From the NCBI RefSeq assembly GCF_003841485.1, contig NZ_REFY01000003.1:496001-560000 (forward strand): DNA of 64,000 nucleotides, read 5' to 3'. The notes beneath the pieces were generated by a model. That model was given only the letters and a program-made list of their open reading frames with translations. It ran no database searches and was not told where the DNA came from. Positions 50,361-58,315 of the stretch are shown piece after piece. Within the stretch, counting starts at the first letter, position 1; each line of letters starts with the position of its first letter. This DNA comes from Natrarchaeobius halalkaliphilus. Its GTDB lineage: Archaea > Halobacteriota > Halobacteria > Halobacteriales > Natrialbaceae. The position numbers and the translations under genes were made by a program.

Positions 50361-51113
50361 TCAGCCGAAGGAACCGAGCGACGACTGGAGGTTTCGGTCC
50401 GTCTCACCCGTCTCGAGTTCGTAGCCGACGAGATCGCGCATGTCGACGGCGTAGGTCGTCCCGCCGTTCTCGAGGACCAGCAGCCGCCCCTTCAGGCCGA
50501 CGACGATTCCCGTCGCGATCGTCTCGCGAACGGGTCGGGTCTCGACGTCGAAGCCGTACTCGAGATCGAACCGGTCGATCACGTCGAACGACGTCAGGAC
50601 GTCTAGCCAGGCGTCCTCGTCGACCCGACTGGCGAGCGAAGCGACTTTCGCGTCCGTTCGAACGCGGTCGACGAGCCGCCTTGCGATCTCGGCTTCGATC
50701 TGGCGGGCGATCCGGCCGTTCGAAACGGTGTGGACGTGAGCCGCACGGTCTGCACCCTGTTCGCGAAGACGGGTCTCGAGCCGCCGGCGTCGGGTGACGC
50801 CGACCTTGAACGTTTCGGGGGCGAACGCCGCGAGGTAGACCGCGTGTTCTTCGTAGCAGTCCATCTCGTCTTTCAGACAGGTTCCCGTACAGCGGGCACA
50901 GACCCAGGTGCTGGTATGAAAGTCACAGTACGGTGCGGCCGAGCGTTCGCAAGCGAGGTGCGTCCCGTCGTCGATCACGCCCGCACAGCGACGCGAGCCG
51001 AGGGCGTACGTGAGTCGGTCGCCGGGCTCTATCACCCGTCGTTCGATCGACCCGCCGTTGCTCACGAGAAGCGCCGACCCGCGTCCGCTCGGTTCGTACC
51101 CGACCAGTTGCAC
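50361..51113 (-). CDS. DUF2797 protein
   Basis: 250 residues from GTG at 51113 (MQLVGYEPSGRG), which gives the normal N-terminus of haloarchaeal DUF2797 proteins; the longer upstream frame is shadow sequence antisense to the next gene. A cysteine-rich zinc-binding region lies at about residues 47-90 (CAGVIDDGTHLACERSAAPYCDFH, then CARCTGTCLKDEMDC). It is followed by YLAAFAPETFKVGVTRRRRLETRLREQGA, a GIY-YIG-like strand pattern. The function is unknown, possibly nucleic-acid related. Confidence 0.8.
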   Translation of the reverse strand: MQLVGYEPSGRGSALLVSNGGSIERRVIEPGDRLTYALGSRRCAGVIDDGTHLACERSAAPYCDFHTSTWVCARCTGTCLKDEMDCYEEHAVYLAAFAPETFKVGVTRRRRLETRLREQGADRAAHVHTVSNGRIARQIEAEIARRLVDRVRTDAKVASLASRVDEDAWLDVLTSFDVIDRFDLEYGFDVETRPVRETIATGIVVGLKGRLLVLENGGTTYAVDMRDLVGYELETGETDRNLQSSLGSFG

Positions 51114-51202
51114 GCCTCCGGGTTGGACGCGGCCGCCGATATACTGTTCGTCTCGAGGCGGATCCAACCAAGAGATATGTCCGCCGGGCCGAAGCCGACC
51201 GC

Positions 51203-51460
51203 ATGACGCTCGAGGGAACGCTCGAACCGACGGTCTCGATCGGCGGTGGGGGTACCCCTGCCGTGGAGTTCGCGTTCTCCGATGGGCGCGCGTTCGCTCA
51301 GGTGCTCGGCTCCGAGCGCCTCGATACCGACGACGTCGCGACGTACGACGGGAGCTGGACCGATGCACAGCCGGGCCAGTACACCGCCGTCGCTGAGCTG
51401 CTCGCACGAGAGACGTCCTGCGAGGCGCGCGCGGAGATAACCGTTCCACAGAACGGGTGA
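51203..51460 (+). CDS. BsuPI-like intracellular proteinase inhibitor domain protein
   Basis: 85 residues. The core FSDGRAFAQVLGSERLDTDDV, then YDGSWTDAQPGQYTAVAELLARE, matches the BsuPI (intracellular proteinase inhibitor) pattern W/F-S-DG-x-x-F-x-Q followed by a W-x3-PG-x-Y strand. The bacterial member inhibits an intracellular serine protease. Target and activity here are unknown. It is divergent from DUF2797, 89 nt apart, and precedes the CbiX gene by 102 nt. Confidence 0.65.
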   Translation: MTLEGTLEPTVSIGGGGTPAVEFAFSDGRAFAQVLGSERLDTDDVATYDGSWTDAQPGQYTAVAELLARETSCEARAEITVPQNG

Positions 51461-51562
51461 GCGGATCGAGAGACGACGAGTCCGACCCCGATCGCTGGGC
51501 GGATGGCGGTGACGACCACCGACAGCGAAGTCCCTAAATCGCTTCCAGCCTAACGACGAGCC

Positions 51563-52468
51563 ATGCAAGCGCTGGTCATCGCGGCACACGGATCTCACCT
51601 GAATCCGAACGCTTCGGATCCGACGTACGCTCACGCGGACGCCATCCGAGAGACGGGCGCGTTCGACGAGGTTCGTGAGGCGTTCTGGAAAGAAGAACCA
51701 CACTTTCGCGAGGTTATCCGAACCCTCGAGTCCGAATCGGTGTTCGTCGTTCCGCTGTTCATCAGCGAGGGCTATTTCACCGAGCAGGTCATCCCGCGCG
51801 AACTTCGACTCGAGGAGTGGGATCCGGCGCTGTGGGACTCGAACGGAACCGACGCCTCCCAGGCGACGCTCGAGGCGACCGACGTCGGAAAAACGATCCA
51901 CTACTGCGGCCCGGTTGGAACGCACGATGCGATGACGGACGTGATCGTCGGACGAGCCGAAACCGTCACGGATGATCCGAGCGTGGGCGAGGGATTCGGC
52001 CTGGCGGTCGTCGGCCACGGTACCGAACGCAACGAGAACTCCGCGAAGGCGATCGAGTACCACGCGGGCCGGATTCGAGAGCGCGAACGCTTCGACGAGG
52101 TGAACGCCCTGTTCATGGACGAACCGCCCGAAGTCGACGACGTCACGGACTACTTCGAGAGCGAGGACGTCGTCGTCGTCCCGCTGTTCGTCGCTGACGG
52201 CTACCACACGCAAGAGGACATCCCCGAAGACATGGGCCTGACGGCGGATTATCGACGCGGGTGGGACGTCCCGGCAGAGGTCGACGGCCACCGCATCTGG
52301 TACGCCGGTGCCGTCGGGACCGAAGGGTTGATGGCCGACGTGATCCTCGAGCGGGCGGCCGACGCCGGGGCCGACATAGACGAGGCGATCGCAGCCGTCC
52401 GCGCGGCGACGACGGCCACCGGCGATGGTGGCGTGAATTCGGACGCGAGTACCGGAGCGGGTGACTGA
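51563..52468 (+). CDS. cbiX: CbiX-type sirohydrochlorin cobaltochelatase, two-domain
   Basis: 301 residues in two similar halves. The first holds VIAAHGSHLNPNASDPT with the metal-ligand His, then VFVVPLFISEGYFTEQVIPREL. The second holds AVVGHGTERNENSAKAIE, then VVVVPLFVADGYHTQEDIPEDM. The last 50 residues are an acidic linker-like tail. It inserts cobalt into sirohydrochlorin for cobalamin synthesis, or other metals in related tetrapyrroles. The DR2241-type gene follows with a 2-nt gap, a common pairing for this pathway. Confidence 0.9.
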   Translation: MQALVIAAHGSHLNPNASDPTYAHADAIRETGAFDEVREAFWKEEPHFREVIRTLESESVFVVPLFISEGYFTEQVIPRELRLEEWDPALWDSNGTDASQATLEATDVGKTIHYCGPVGTHDAMTDVIVGRAETVTDDPSVGEGFGLAVVGHGTERNENSAKAIEYHAGRIRERERFDEVNALFMDEPPEVDDVTDYFESEDVVVVPLFVADGYHTQEDIPEDMGLTADYRRGWDVPAEVDGHRIWYAGAVGTEGLMADVILERAADAGADIDEAIAAVRAATTATGDGGVNSDASTGAGD

Positions 52469-52470
52469 TC

Positions 52471-53649
52471 GTGACGGTGTCGAGGACACACGTCGAGTCG
52501 CTGCTCGAGCGCGCCGACGATGGAGTCGCGCTCGATGGATTCCGTCTCGAGCGATCCGAAGACGGCGACGGGCGATACGTTCTCGAGACGCCGGATCAGC
52601 GACGACCGTCGCTCGACGAATCCGCACTCGAAGGAGCACTCGAGTCGACAGCGGAGTACGTCACGAACTGGTCCTACTGGCAGGAAACGGTCGGCGGCGA
52701 GGGGACCGCCCGGCGTGCGTTTCTCCGGTGGTGTGAACGGGCACCGGTTGGGGAAACCGAACCGACGGCCGCCGGAAACGGAGACCGAGGAATCACGGAA
52801 CGGGGGACGGCGGAGACCGAACCGATCCGCTCGCTCCCGGAGCGCTACGACGCAATCAGAACCGGCATCAGTCGCGAGTGGGGACAGCTTTCCATCACCG
52901 TGAGCTTCGACGACGGCGACGACCGTCGCGGGGGGCGCGTCTACGAACTTCGACACGTCGACGACGACGGGGCTCAGCGCGAGGATCTCGAGGCGCTGGA
53001 CGAGCCTCGAGACGCACGCGATATCGCGACTACCGACGAGAACGGGCGCTATCGACCGCTGAAGACCGCGCCGACGCTCGAGTCGGGCTGGGTCTTTGCC
53101 GACCTCGCGGGCGACGACCTCGTCGAGGCCGTCGACTTTCTGTATCCGGCGACGATCGCGAACTGGCACCGCGAGCGACGGGGTAATCTGGACGTCGACC
53201 ACTGGCTCGAGACCGCCGAGCGCCAGACGGGGATCTACGACGTGGTCGACGAACTACCCCGCGAGGCCGTCGAGTGGATGGCTGAAGCCTGCTGTGTCGA
53301 CTCGCAGTGTCTGCGCCGTCGAGAGTGGGAGTACGAGGAGGATGCCGAACTCGACGTCGACGGTGGCGACGGCCAGTTCCCCTGTCGCGAGCCGTGTTCG
53401 CTCGTGATCGCCGCAGCCCGGAAGTGGACGATCCTCGAATCGGAGGACGAACGGACCTACGAACTCGAGTTGACCACGAGCGAGTTCAATCAGCTGACCG
53501 AGCTGATCGATGCGGTCGCGGAGGGACGAACCGACGAGGTTCGCGAGGCGGACGTCTACGACGGTGCGAACCGGTATCGGGCGCGGTACCTCCGAGCGAA
53601 GCGCTTCGACGACGGCGCGCTCACGGCGCGGTCGTCCGACGAGGAGTGA
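52471..53649 (+). CDS. DR2241-family iron-sulfur-type protein
   Basis: 392 residues from GTG at 52471. The N-terminal 130 residues have tetrapyrrole-pathway-like strands. The C-terminal half carries cysteines in EACCVDSQCLRRREWEY and FPCREPCSLVIAAARKW, consistent with a 4Fe-4S or metal site. DR2241 proteins accompany CbiX in archaeal and bacterial genomes; the role in cobalamin or sirohaem metabolism is inferred. The protein is acidic and haloarchaeal in composition. Confidence 0.8.
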   Translation: MTVSRTHVESLLERADDGVALDGFRLERSEDGDGRYVLETPDQRRPSLDESALEGALESTAEYVTNWSYWQETVGGEGTARRAFLRWCERAPVGETEPTAAGNGDRGITERGTAETEPIRSLPERYDAIRTGISREWGQLSITVSFDDGDDRRGGRVYELRHVDDDGAQREDLEALDEPRDARDIATTDENGRYRPLKTAPTLESGWVFADLAGDDLVEAVDFLYPATIANWHRERRGNLDVDHWLETAERQTGIYDVVDELPREAVEWMAEACCVDSQCLRRREWEYEEDAELDVDGGDGQFPCREPCSLVIAAARKWTILESEDERTYELELTTSEFNQLTELIDAVAEGRTDEVREADVYDGANRYRARYLRAKRFDDGALTARSSDEE

Positions 53650-53661
53650 ACCGCTTCGGCG

Positions 53662-54243
53662 CTAGTACAACAGCAACCACAGTGCAACGAGTACGCCGGC
53701 ACCGACGATGGCGAGTCCGATCAGCGCCATCAGGCCGCCGATCGTCGCCGCGGTGATCGTCGCGATAGCGACCGCGATCGCGCCCAGTGCGAGGACGGCG
53801 ATCGCTGACGTATCGAGGACGAGGCGGGAGAACAGTTGTTCGAAGGGGCTCGGTTCGGGCGTTGGTCGCGACGGTTTCGAAAGTGACCGATCGACGTCGA
53901 TCCCGGTGTCTGGTGCGGGCGTAACCGTCAGATCGATCGTCAGGGATTCCGCGCCGTAGCCCGTCACAATTTCGAGTTGTCCGTCGACGGGCTCGTCGAT
54001 TCGAGCCGAGTCGATCTCGACCGGAACGCCCGTTTCGACTCCCGGCTCGAGGTAGTAGTTCGACTGGTCGATCGAGACGATCCGATCGAGATCTCCCAGA
54101 ATCCGGCAGTGAACGTGTGCTGGCCGTTCGTAACCCTGTAGATCGAGCGTGAACGTCCGATGAGTCTCTATCGACTCGGTCTCAGCTTCGAGCGAGTCGG
54201 TGGTGCCGCGGTTGACGTACACGGTGATCTGGGTCCCGGACAC
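53662..54243 (-). CDS. DUF7524 membrane-anchored protein
   Basis: 193 residues. The N-terminal 120 residues form a beta-rich domain (TQITVYVNRG, ERPAHVHCRILGDLDRIVSI, YYLEPGVETGVPVEI). Two hydrophobic helices at the C-terminus (about residues 140-162 and 167-190) anchor it in the membrane with the rest likely outside or in the cytoplasm; topology is unclear. It belongs to a haloarchaeal family of unknown function. It is followed 15 nt downstream by the Trm112-like gene. Confidence 0.75.
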   Translation of the reverse strand: MSGTQITVYVNRGTTDSLEAETESIETHRTFTLDLQGYERPAHVHCRILGDLDRIVSIDQSNYYLEPGVETGVPVEIDSARIDEPVDGQLEIVTGYGAESLTIDLTVTPAPDTGIDVDRSLSKPSRPTPEPSPFEQLFSRLVLDTSAIAVLALGAIAVAIATITAATIGGLMALIGLAIVGAGVLVALWLLLY

Positions 54244-54258
54244 GGTCGATCTGGCCGA

Positions 54259-54459
54259 TCAGGCCGGTGTTTCCTCGCGCATGTCGGGTGGCAGCAGGTT
54301 GGGAATTCCGTCTTCGATCCGGTATCGCTCGCCACATTCGACACAGACAAGCGTGCCGGCCACGATCTCATCGCCGTTCTCGCCGTATTCGGCGTCCTCG
54401 AGCTCGAGTTCGTGTTTGTCCATCGGACAGCGCAAGATATCCAGCAGCGACTCCTTCAT
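54259..54459 (-). CDS. Trm112-like zinc-ribbon activator protein
   Basis: 66 residues from ATG at 54459. The Trm112/UPF0434 ribbon is LDILRCPMDKHELEL, then GTLVCVECGERYRIEDGIPNLLPPDM. Trm112 activates several SAM-dependent methyltransferases that modify tRNA, rRNA and release factors. No methyltransferase is adjacent, so the partners are elsewhere. It is cotranscribed-looking with the DUF7524 gene on the minus strand. Confidence 0.85.
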   Translation of the reverse strand: MKESLLDILRCPMDKHELELEDAEYGENGDEIVAGTLVCVECGERYRIEDGIPNLLPPDMREETPA

Positions 54460-54537
54460 AGTACGTAGGGAGAGCGCCTCCAGCAAAAGGTTTCGGGAAC
54501 GAAACGATTCGGTCCGGTTTCGTGGCTCGCCGGACGC

Positions 54538-55236
54538 TCACAGCGGGATCGGCACCCACTCGAGGTACTGAAGTACCGGCGTCGGATCGAACAGCGGATC
54601 GTGCAGGATGAGCCAGTCGAGCAAGACGAGACCGGCACCGTGGGCGATGACGGAGGGGAGAATCGAGTTCGATTTGTAATCGACTGCGCCGAAGAGGACG
54701 TCGGTCGGTCCGGAGAGCAGGAATTCGATCGGGGGCTTCGAAGCGTGGTGAATCATGTAGACGATCGGGCTGATGAACACCGCCTTGAAGCCGATCTCCT
54801 TGATACCGACACAGAGCAGCCCCCGATAGTAGGTTTCGGTCGCCAGCGCGAGCAAGAACAGTTGTGCGGCGTGTGGCACGAACTCGCCCAGTGCGGCCGA
54901 GGTGTACCACATCGGATAGAACTCCCGAATCGTCGGGAGCGTCGAGCCGACGAGATAAAACGGGAGAACGAACAACGACAGCAAGACTGCGTTTCGGACG
55001 GCAACGCGGTTGATATTCCATCCGATGTGTCGGCCGTGAGTGAGTCCCAGCGCGAGCGGCCCGCCGATCAGGAGAATGCCGTCGACGACGATCCGCTCGT
55101 CCAGGTCGCCCGGAACGAAGTACATCCAGAGGAGCGTCAGTACTGCGCCGGTCAGCAGGGACTTCTGGACCCAGGAGAGTCGGTCGAACTGGCCGCGAAT
55201 CCGGCGTTCGATCCGCGTTTCGTCCTCGGTCGCCAC
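54538..55236 (-). CDS. CPBP-family intramembrane metalloprotease
   Basis: 232 residues with about seven hydrophobic helices. The CPBP motifs are ALATETYYRGLL (one glutamate retained before the YYR, the first Glu of the usual EE pair being Thr), YMIHHASKP and VIAHGAGL with the metal-ligand histidines. It resembles the type II CAAX prenyl endopeptidase/bacteriocin-processing family. Substrate unknown. The Thr substitution could change activity. It overlaps no neighbour; the DUF5789 gene begins 6 nt upstream on the same strand. Confidence 0.8.
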   Translation of the reverse strand: MATEDETRIERRIRGQFDRLSWVQKSLLTGAVLTLLWMYFVPGDLDERIVVDGILLIGGPLALGLTHGRHIGWNINRVAVRNAVLLSLFVLPFYLVGSTLPTIREFYPMWYTSAALGEFVPHAAQLFLLALATETYYRGLLCVGIKEIGFKAVFISPIVYMIHHASKPPIEFLLSGPTDVLFGAVDYKSNSILPSVIAHGAGLVLLDWLILHDPLFDPTPVLQYLEWVPIPL

Positions 55237-55242
55237 GGGTGG

Positions 55243-55527
55243 TTACTCGTCCGCTGTCGGAATCGGACCCGTCCCGATAACCGCGCGAACACAGCCCTCG
55301 AACTCCTGACTGCGCTGGAAGTACGTCTCGTCGACATCCTCGAGAATCGACGACAGCGGTGTGGGACCATCGGGCGTCCGAACGACGCTCTCTCCCTCGA
55401 GGCGGTCGATCTCGCTTTTCTCTTTCGGCCAGGTCAGTCGCGAAGTCACGCGGGCGAGGGGCGCGCCCTCGACGGGGGTGTGCTCTCCGAGTGAGACGGC
55501 AGGTTCCTCGTCCTCGTCGTCGCTCAT
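55243..55527 (-). CDS. DUF5789 protein
   Basis: 94 residues from ATG at 55527 (MSDDEDEEPAVSLG). The family pattern is VEGAPLARVTSRLTWPKEKSEIDRLEGESVVRTPDGP, ending in VDETYFQRSQEFEGCVRAVIG. Members are short haloarchaeal proteins of unknown function. The gene ends 6 nt before the CPBP start and probably shares its transcript. Confidence 0.78.
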   Translation of the reverse strand: MSDDEDEEPAVSLGEHTPVEGAPLARVTSRLTWPKEKSEIDRLEGESVVRTPDGPTPLSSILEDVDETYFQRSQEFEGCVRAVIGTGPIPTADE

Positions 55528-55798
55528 ACGACTGGGTTCGTGAGCGCGTCGATTCAAGGTTTCGCTTCTGACGGATCCTGATCGTCCGCTCTGGTACGGA
55601 ACGATCGATCGGAGCGAACTCGAGTCGGTCCAGCGCGTCTCTGGACGGGCACCCAGGACGGGTGAATATCCGGAAGTATATTGCCACCAATTCCGCCCGA
55701 TCAGCCGTGAAATATCGGGGAGGTTGACGATCGATCTCTCCGGAAATTGATCGGTGTCTGACGTACTGCTTTTGTGAGAGGAGTTCGAATGCCTACGC

Positions 55799-56872
55799 AT
55801 GACAAGCCTGACGGACGTCTACGAGGGGAGCACCGGGGAGATGCGTGATCCCCGACGGCTGTACGCGGGGACGGCGCTCGTCCTGTTCGGCGCAATCCTT
55901 GCGGTTGTGGCCGTCCTCATGGCGGCGACCGACCTCTTTAGCGGATTCGTCACCGCGCTCTCCTGGGAGATGGCACCACAGTACGCGTCCGTCCGTATCG
56001 CCGGCGGACTCGCCGGGTTGGGCGTTCCAGCAGCGCTCGTCGGCGTCTTCATCGTTTTGCCCGCGAACCGACGCGTCAAGGCCGCAGCCGCGATCAGCGC
56101 GAGCCTCTGTCTGTTCGGTGTCGTCCTGTTCTGGCACGCCTATCCCTACCACTGGAACGGCGTCGGAGAGGATCTGACGTTTCAGGTTTCGGTTGTCTAT
56201 CTGCTCGGACTCTTTACCGCGGTCTGGTGTCTGTTCACCGCCGTCGTCAACTTCAAGACGCGAAACGACCCCGGTGGAATGCTCGAGATGAACGTCACGC
56301 GTCACAATCAGACGATCCTCGAGGTTTCCGACGAAGACCGCGAGTCGAGTCAGTTCGGCGGAGTCGGGTTCCTGGGCGGAACGCCCGACGGTGAGGTCGA
56401 AACGCAGACCAACGCGCCCGGTGCTGGAACAGGCGACGAAAAAGCGACGACTGACTCGGAGGGGCGGTCCTCCGGTGACCCAGAACCCGCTCGATCGTCC
56501 GATCCGACAACCGCGGACGAAGACGGGGGGACGATCCTGTCTTCGGGATCGAAAACGGGACCCGATCGTTCGAACGGGCCGACGAAACCGCGCCGCGGAC
56601 TCGGTGGCGTCCCATCGAGCGATGGTGGCTCTGCTGCGTCGGACGTCTCCTCACCCCTCGATGAGGCACCGACCGGCGAAAACGGAGCGGAGATCGTCGA
56701 ATCAGCGGCTTCCGGGCCGAATCCCGACGAACCGACCGATCGATACTGCGGAAACTGTCGTCACTTCGAGTACGTTCGATCGACCTCCGGCATGGTTCCG
56801 TACTGTGGGTATCACGAGCAGGCGATGGACAATATGGACGCCTGCGAGGAGTGGATGCCGAACCGACGATAA
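55799..56872 (+). CDS. DUF7139 membrane protein with C-terminal zinc finger
   Basis: 357 residues. Four transmembrane helices span about residues 22-150 (VLFGAILAVVAVLMAA, ASVRIAGGLAGLGVPAALVGVF, ISASLCLFGVVLFWHAY, VVYLLGLFTAVWCLFTAVV). A long acidic, Ser/Gly/Pro-rich linker follows. The C-terminus is a cysteine/histidine finger: YCGNCRHFEYV, PYCGYHEQAMDNMDACEEW, of the type seen in small DNA- or protein-binding zinc proteins. The haloarchaeal family function is unknown. It is divergent from DUF5789. Confidence 0.78.
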   Translation: MTSLTDVYEGSTGEMRDPRRLYAGTALVLFGAILAVVAVLMAATDLFSGFVTALSWEMAPQYASVRIAGGLAGLGVPAALVGVFIVLPANRRVKAAAAISASLCLFGVVLFWHAYPYHWNGVGEDLTFQVSVVYLLGLFTAVWCLFTAVVNFKTRNDPGGMLEMNVTRHNQTILEVSDEDRESSQFGGVGFLGGTPDGEVETQTNAPGAGTGDEKATTDSEGRSSGDPEPARSSDPTTADEDGGTILSSGSKTGPDRSNGPTKPRRGLGGVPSSDGGSAASDVSSPLDEAPTGENGAEIVESAASGPNPDEPTDRYCGNCRHFEYVRSTSGMVPYCGYHEQAMDNMDACEEWMPNRR

Positions 56873-56950
56873 GAGCCGCCGTCCGAACGGCGATATTCTG
56901 GCCTGAACTGACCGGTGAAACCACCGGCGTTCGGGCGGTTTTCATTCCTC

Positions 56951-57032
56951 ATACGAATTACTATAAATCATTGCCGGCGCACCCGCCGCCCGGGTCGCGG
57001 GTGCGCCGGTAAATCGTTACAGTAATCCGTAT
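56951..57032. repeat. Palindromic intergenic repeat, copy B1
   Basis: 82 nt, ends ATACGA and CCGTAT. Arms TTGCCGGCGCACCCGC and GCGGGTGCGCCGGTAA are inverted around CGCCCGGGTC. It is the reverse complement of the copy at 61400-61481, same length, with few differences. It lies between the DUF7139 stop (56872) and the second member of the pair. Confidence 0.85.
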
Positions 57033-57045
57033 CAGTGGACGGCCG

Positions 57046-57126
57046 ATACGGACCGTTGTAAGCCGTTTCCGATAGGACCGCAGACGGATCGCGGTCCCAG
57101 CGGTAAATCGTTACAATAGATCGTCT
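57046..57126. repeat. Palindromic intergenic repeat, copy B2
   Basis: About 81 nt from ATACGG at 57046 to TCGTCT at 57126. The core TAGGACCGC/GCGGTCCCA is flanked by CGTTGTAAGCCG and TAAATCGTTACAATAG arms. It is the reverse-orientation partner of copy A at 35495. It lies 13 nt after B1, so the gap between the DUF7139 gene and the membrane hydrolase gene at 57139 consists almost entirely of two repeats. Confidence 0.75.
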
Positions 57127-57138
57127 GAAAGGGGATGG

Positions 57139-57639
57139 CTAGATTCCGATCGTTTGTCGTCCGAGTTCGAAGCCCCACTGTGGAACCTCGTAGACGATCG
57201 CTGCGGCGAGGGCTAGCTCACCAGCCGTGACGATCACCGTCACGACGGTTGCGTATTTGCTGCTCACTGCGACCCCCGTCGGCAGACTGTACTCCGTCGA
57301 GGACAGCGGATAAAACAACGCGATCCCTCGTCTGCTGCCCGCGACGTCCAGCACGTAGTGCGTGAGTACGCCGATCCAGACGTACTCGAGGTTGCCCGCG
57401 AACGCGTACGGGTAGGCGACGAACGCACCCAGGACCGCCAGATTGTGTAGCGTCTTCCGGTGTTTTCCGAACGCCGTGTCGACGTCCGGAAACAGCGCAC
57501 CGAGAGTCACCGGAACGGCGATCATCACTATCGATTCGATCGTCGCCTGTGCCTGTGAGAGTTGCGTTGCCGGCTCGAGTAGGTATCCCAGTCCGATACT
57601 CAACAACACGGCGTTCAGGACGTGTCCCTTCTTGTTCAT
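57139..57639 (-). CDS. Predicted membrane metal-dependent hydrolase (YdjM/DUF457-like)
   Basis: 166 residues. N-terminal NKKGHVLNAVLLSIGLGYLL, then GALFPDVDTAFGKHRKTLHNLAVL, ILTHYVLDVAGSRRG-like (VLTHYVLDVAGSRRG) and EYSLPTGV carry the His/Asp pattern of the YdjM membrane hydrolase group. About four transmembrane helices are present. A related protein occurs at 13570-14034. True activity is unknown. Confidence 0.75.
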   Translation of the reverse strand: MNKKGHVLNAVLLSIGLGYLLEPATQLSQAQATIESIVMIAVPVTLGALFPDVDTAFGKHRKTLHNLAVLGAFVAYPYAFAGNLEYVWIGVLTHYVLDVAGSRRGIALFYPLSSTEYSLPTGVAVSSKYATVVTVIVTAGELALAAAIVYEVPQWGFELGRQTIGI

Positions 57640-57692
57640 TCACACCCTACTCGGAAACCGACCGCCGAATAGCTTTCTCTCGAGACCGTCAG

Positions 57693-58220
57693 TTACGCCT
57701 TCATTTTCTCGCGATCCTCGATCGATTCGAGCAGGTCCTCGAGCGCCCGATCGGCGGTTTTCGCCCGAACCGCCGCGCGATCGCCGTCGAACTCGTAGCG
57801 GGCGGTCGTGGCGAACGAAGATTCGCTGTCCCAGGGGCCGGCGTATGCGATGCCGATGTAGACGGTTCCGACGGGGGTTTCGTCCGTCCCGCCGGTCGGG
57901 CCGGCGACTCCGGTCGTCGAAACACCCCAGGAGACGTCGGTGACGTCGCGGACTCCACGCGCCATCTCGCGTGCGACGGGTGCGGAGACGGCACCGTGTT
58001 CGTCGAGCGCCTCGCGACTGACCCCGAGGAGACGTCGTTTTGCGCCGTAGGCGTAGGTCGTCAGTCCGGCCTCGAAGTACTCGCTCGCGCCCGGAACGGC
58101 GGTGATCGCCGCACCGATCAATCCCCCGGTACAGGACTCGGCAACGGCGAGCGTCTCGTCGGTCGCTCGCAAGGCGTCCGCGACCGCCATCGGGAGCCCC
58201 CGGTCGATGTCGTCGTTCAT
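57693..58220 (-). CDS. CinA-family protein (nicotinamide-nucleotide amidohydrolase PncC-like)
   Basis: 175 residues from ATG at 58220. The CinA C-terminal signature is LAVAESCTGGLIGAAITAVPGASEYFEAGLTTYAYGAK, then WGVSTTGVAGPTGGTDETPVGTVYIGIA. It deamidates nicotinamide mononucleotide in NAD recycling. The length is that of stand-alone PncC proteins. It is divergent from the aminotransferase gene (start 58316), 95 nt away. Confidence 0.88.
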   Translation of the reverse strand: MNDDIDRGLPMAVADALRATDETLAVAESCTGGLIGAAITAVPGASEYFEAGLTTYAYGAKRRLLGVSREALDEHGAVSAPVAREMARGVRDVTDVSWGVSTTGVAGPTGGTDETPVGTVYIGIAYAGPWDSESSFATTARYEFDGDRAAVRAKTADRALEDLLESIEDREKMKA

Positions 58221-58315
58221 GATCGCACCGACGGGCGGGACCACCGTGAAACCAGCGCCGGCCGAGGCCGAATCGAACGAAAAGAACGACGTGTTGCGAC
58301 TCCTCACTCTCGAGC

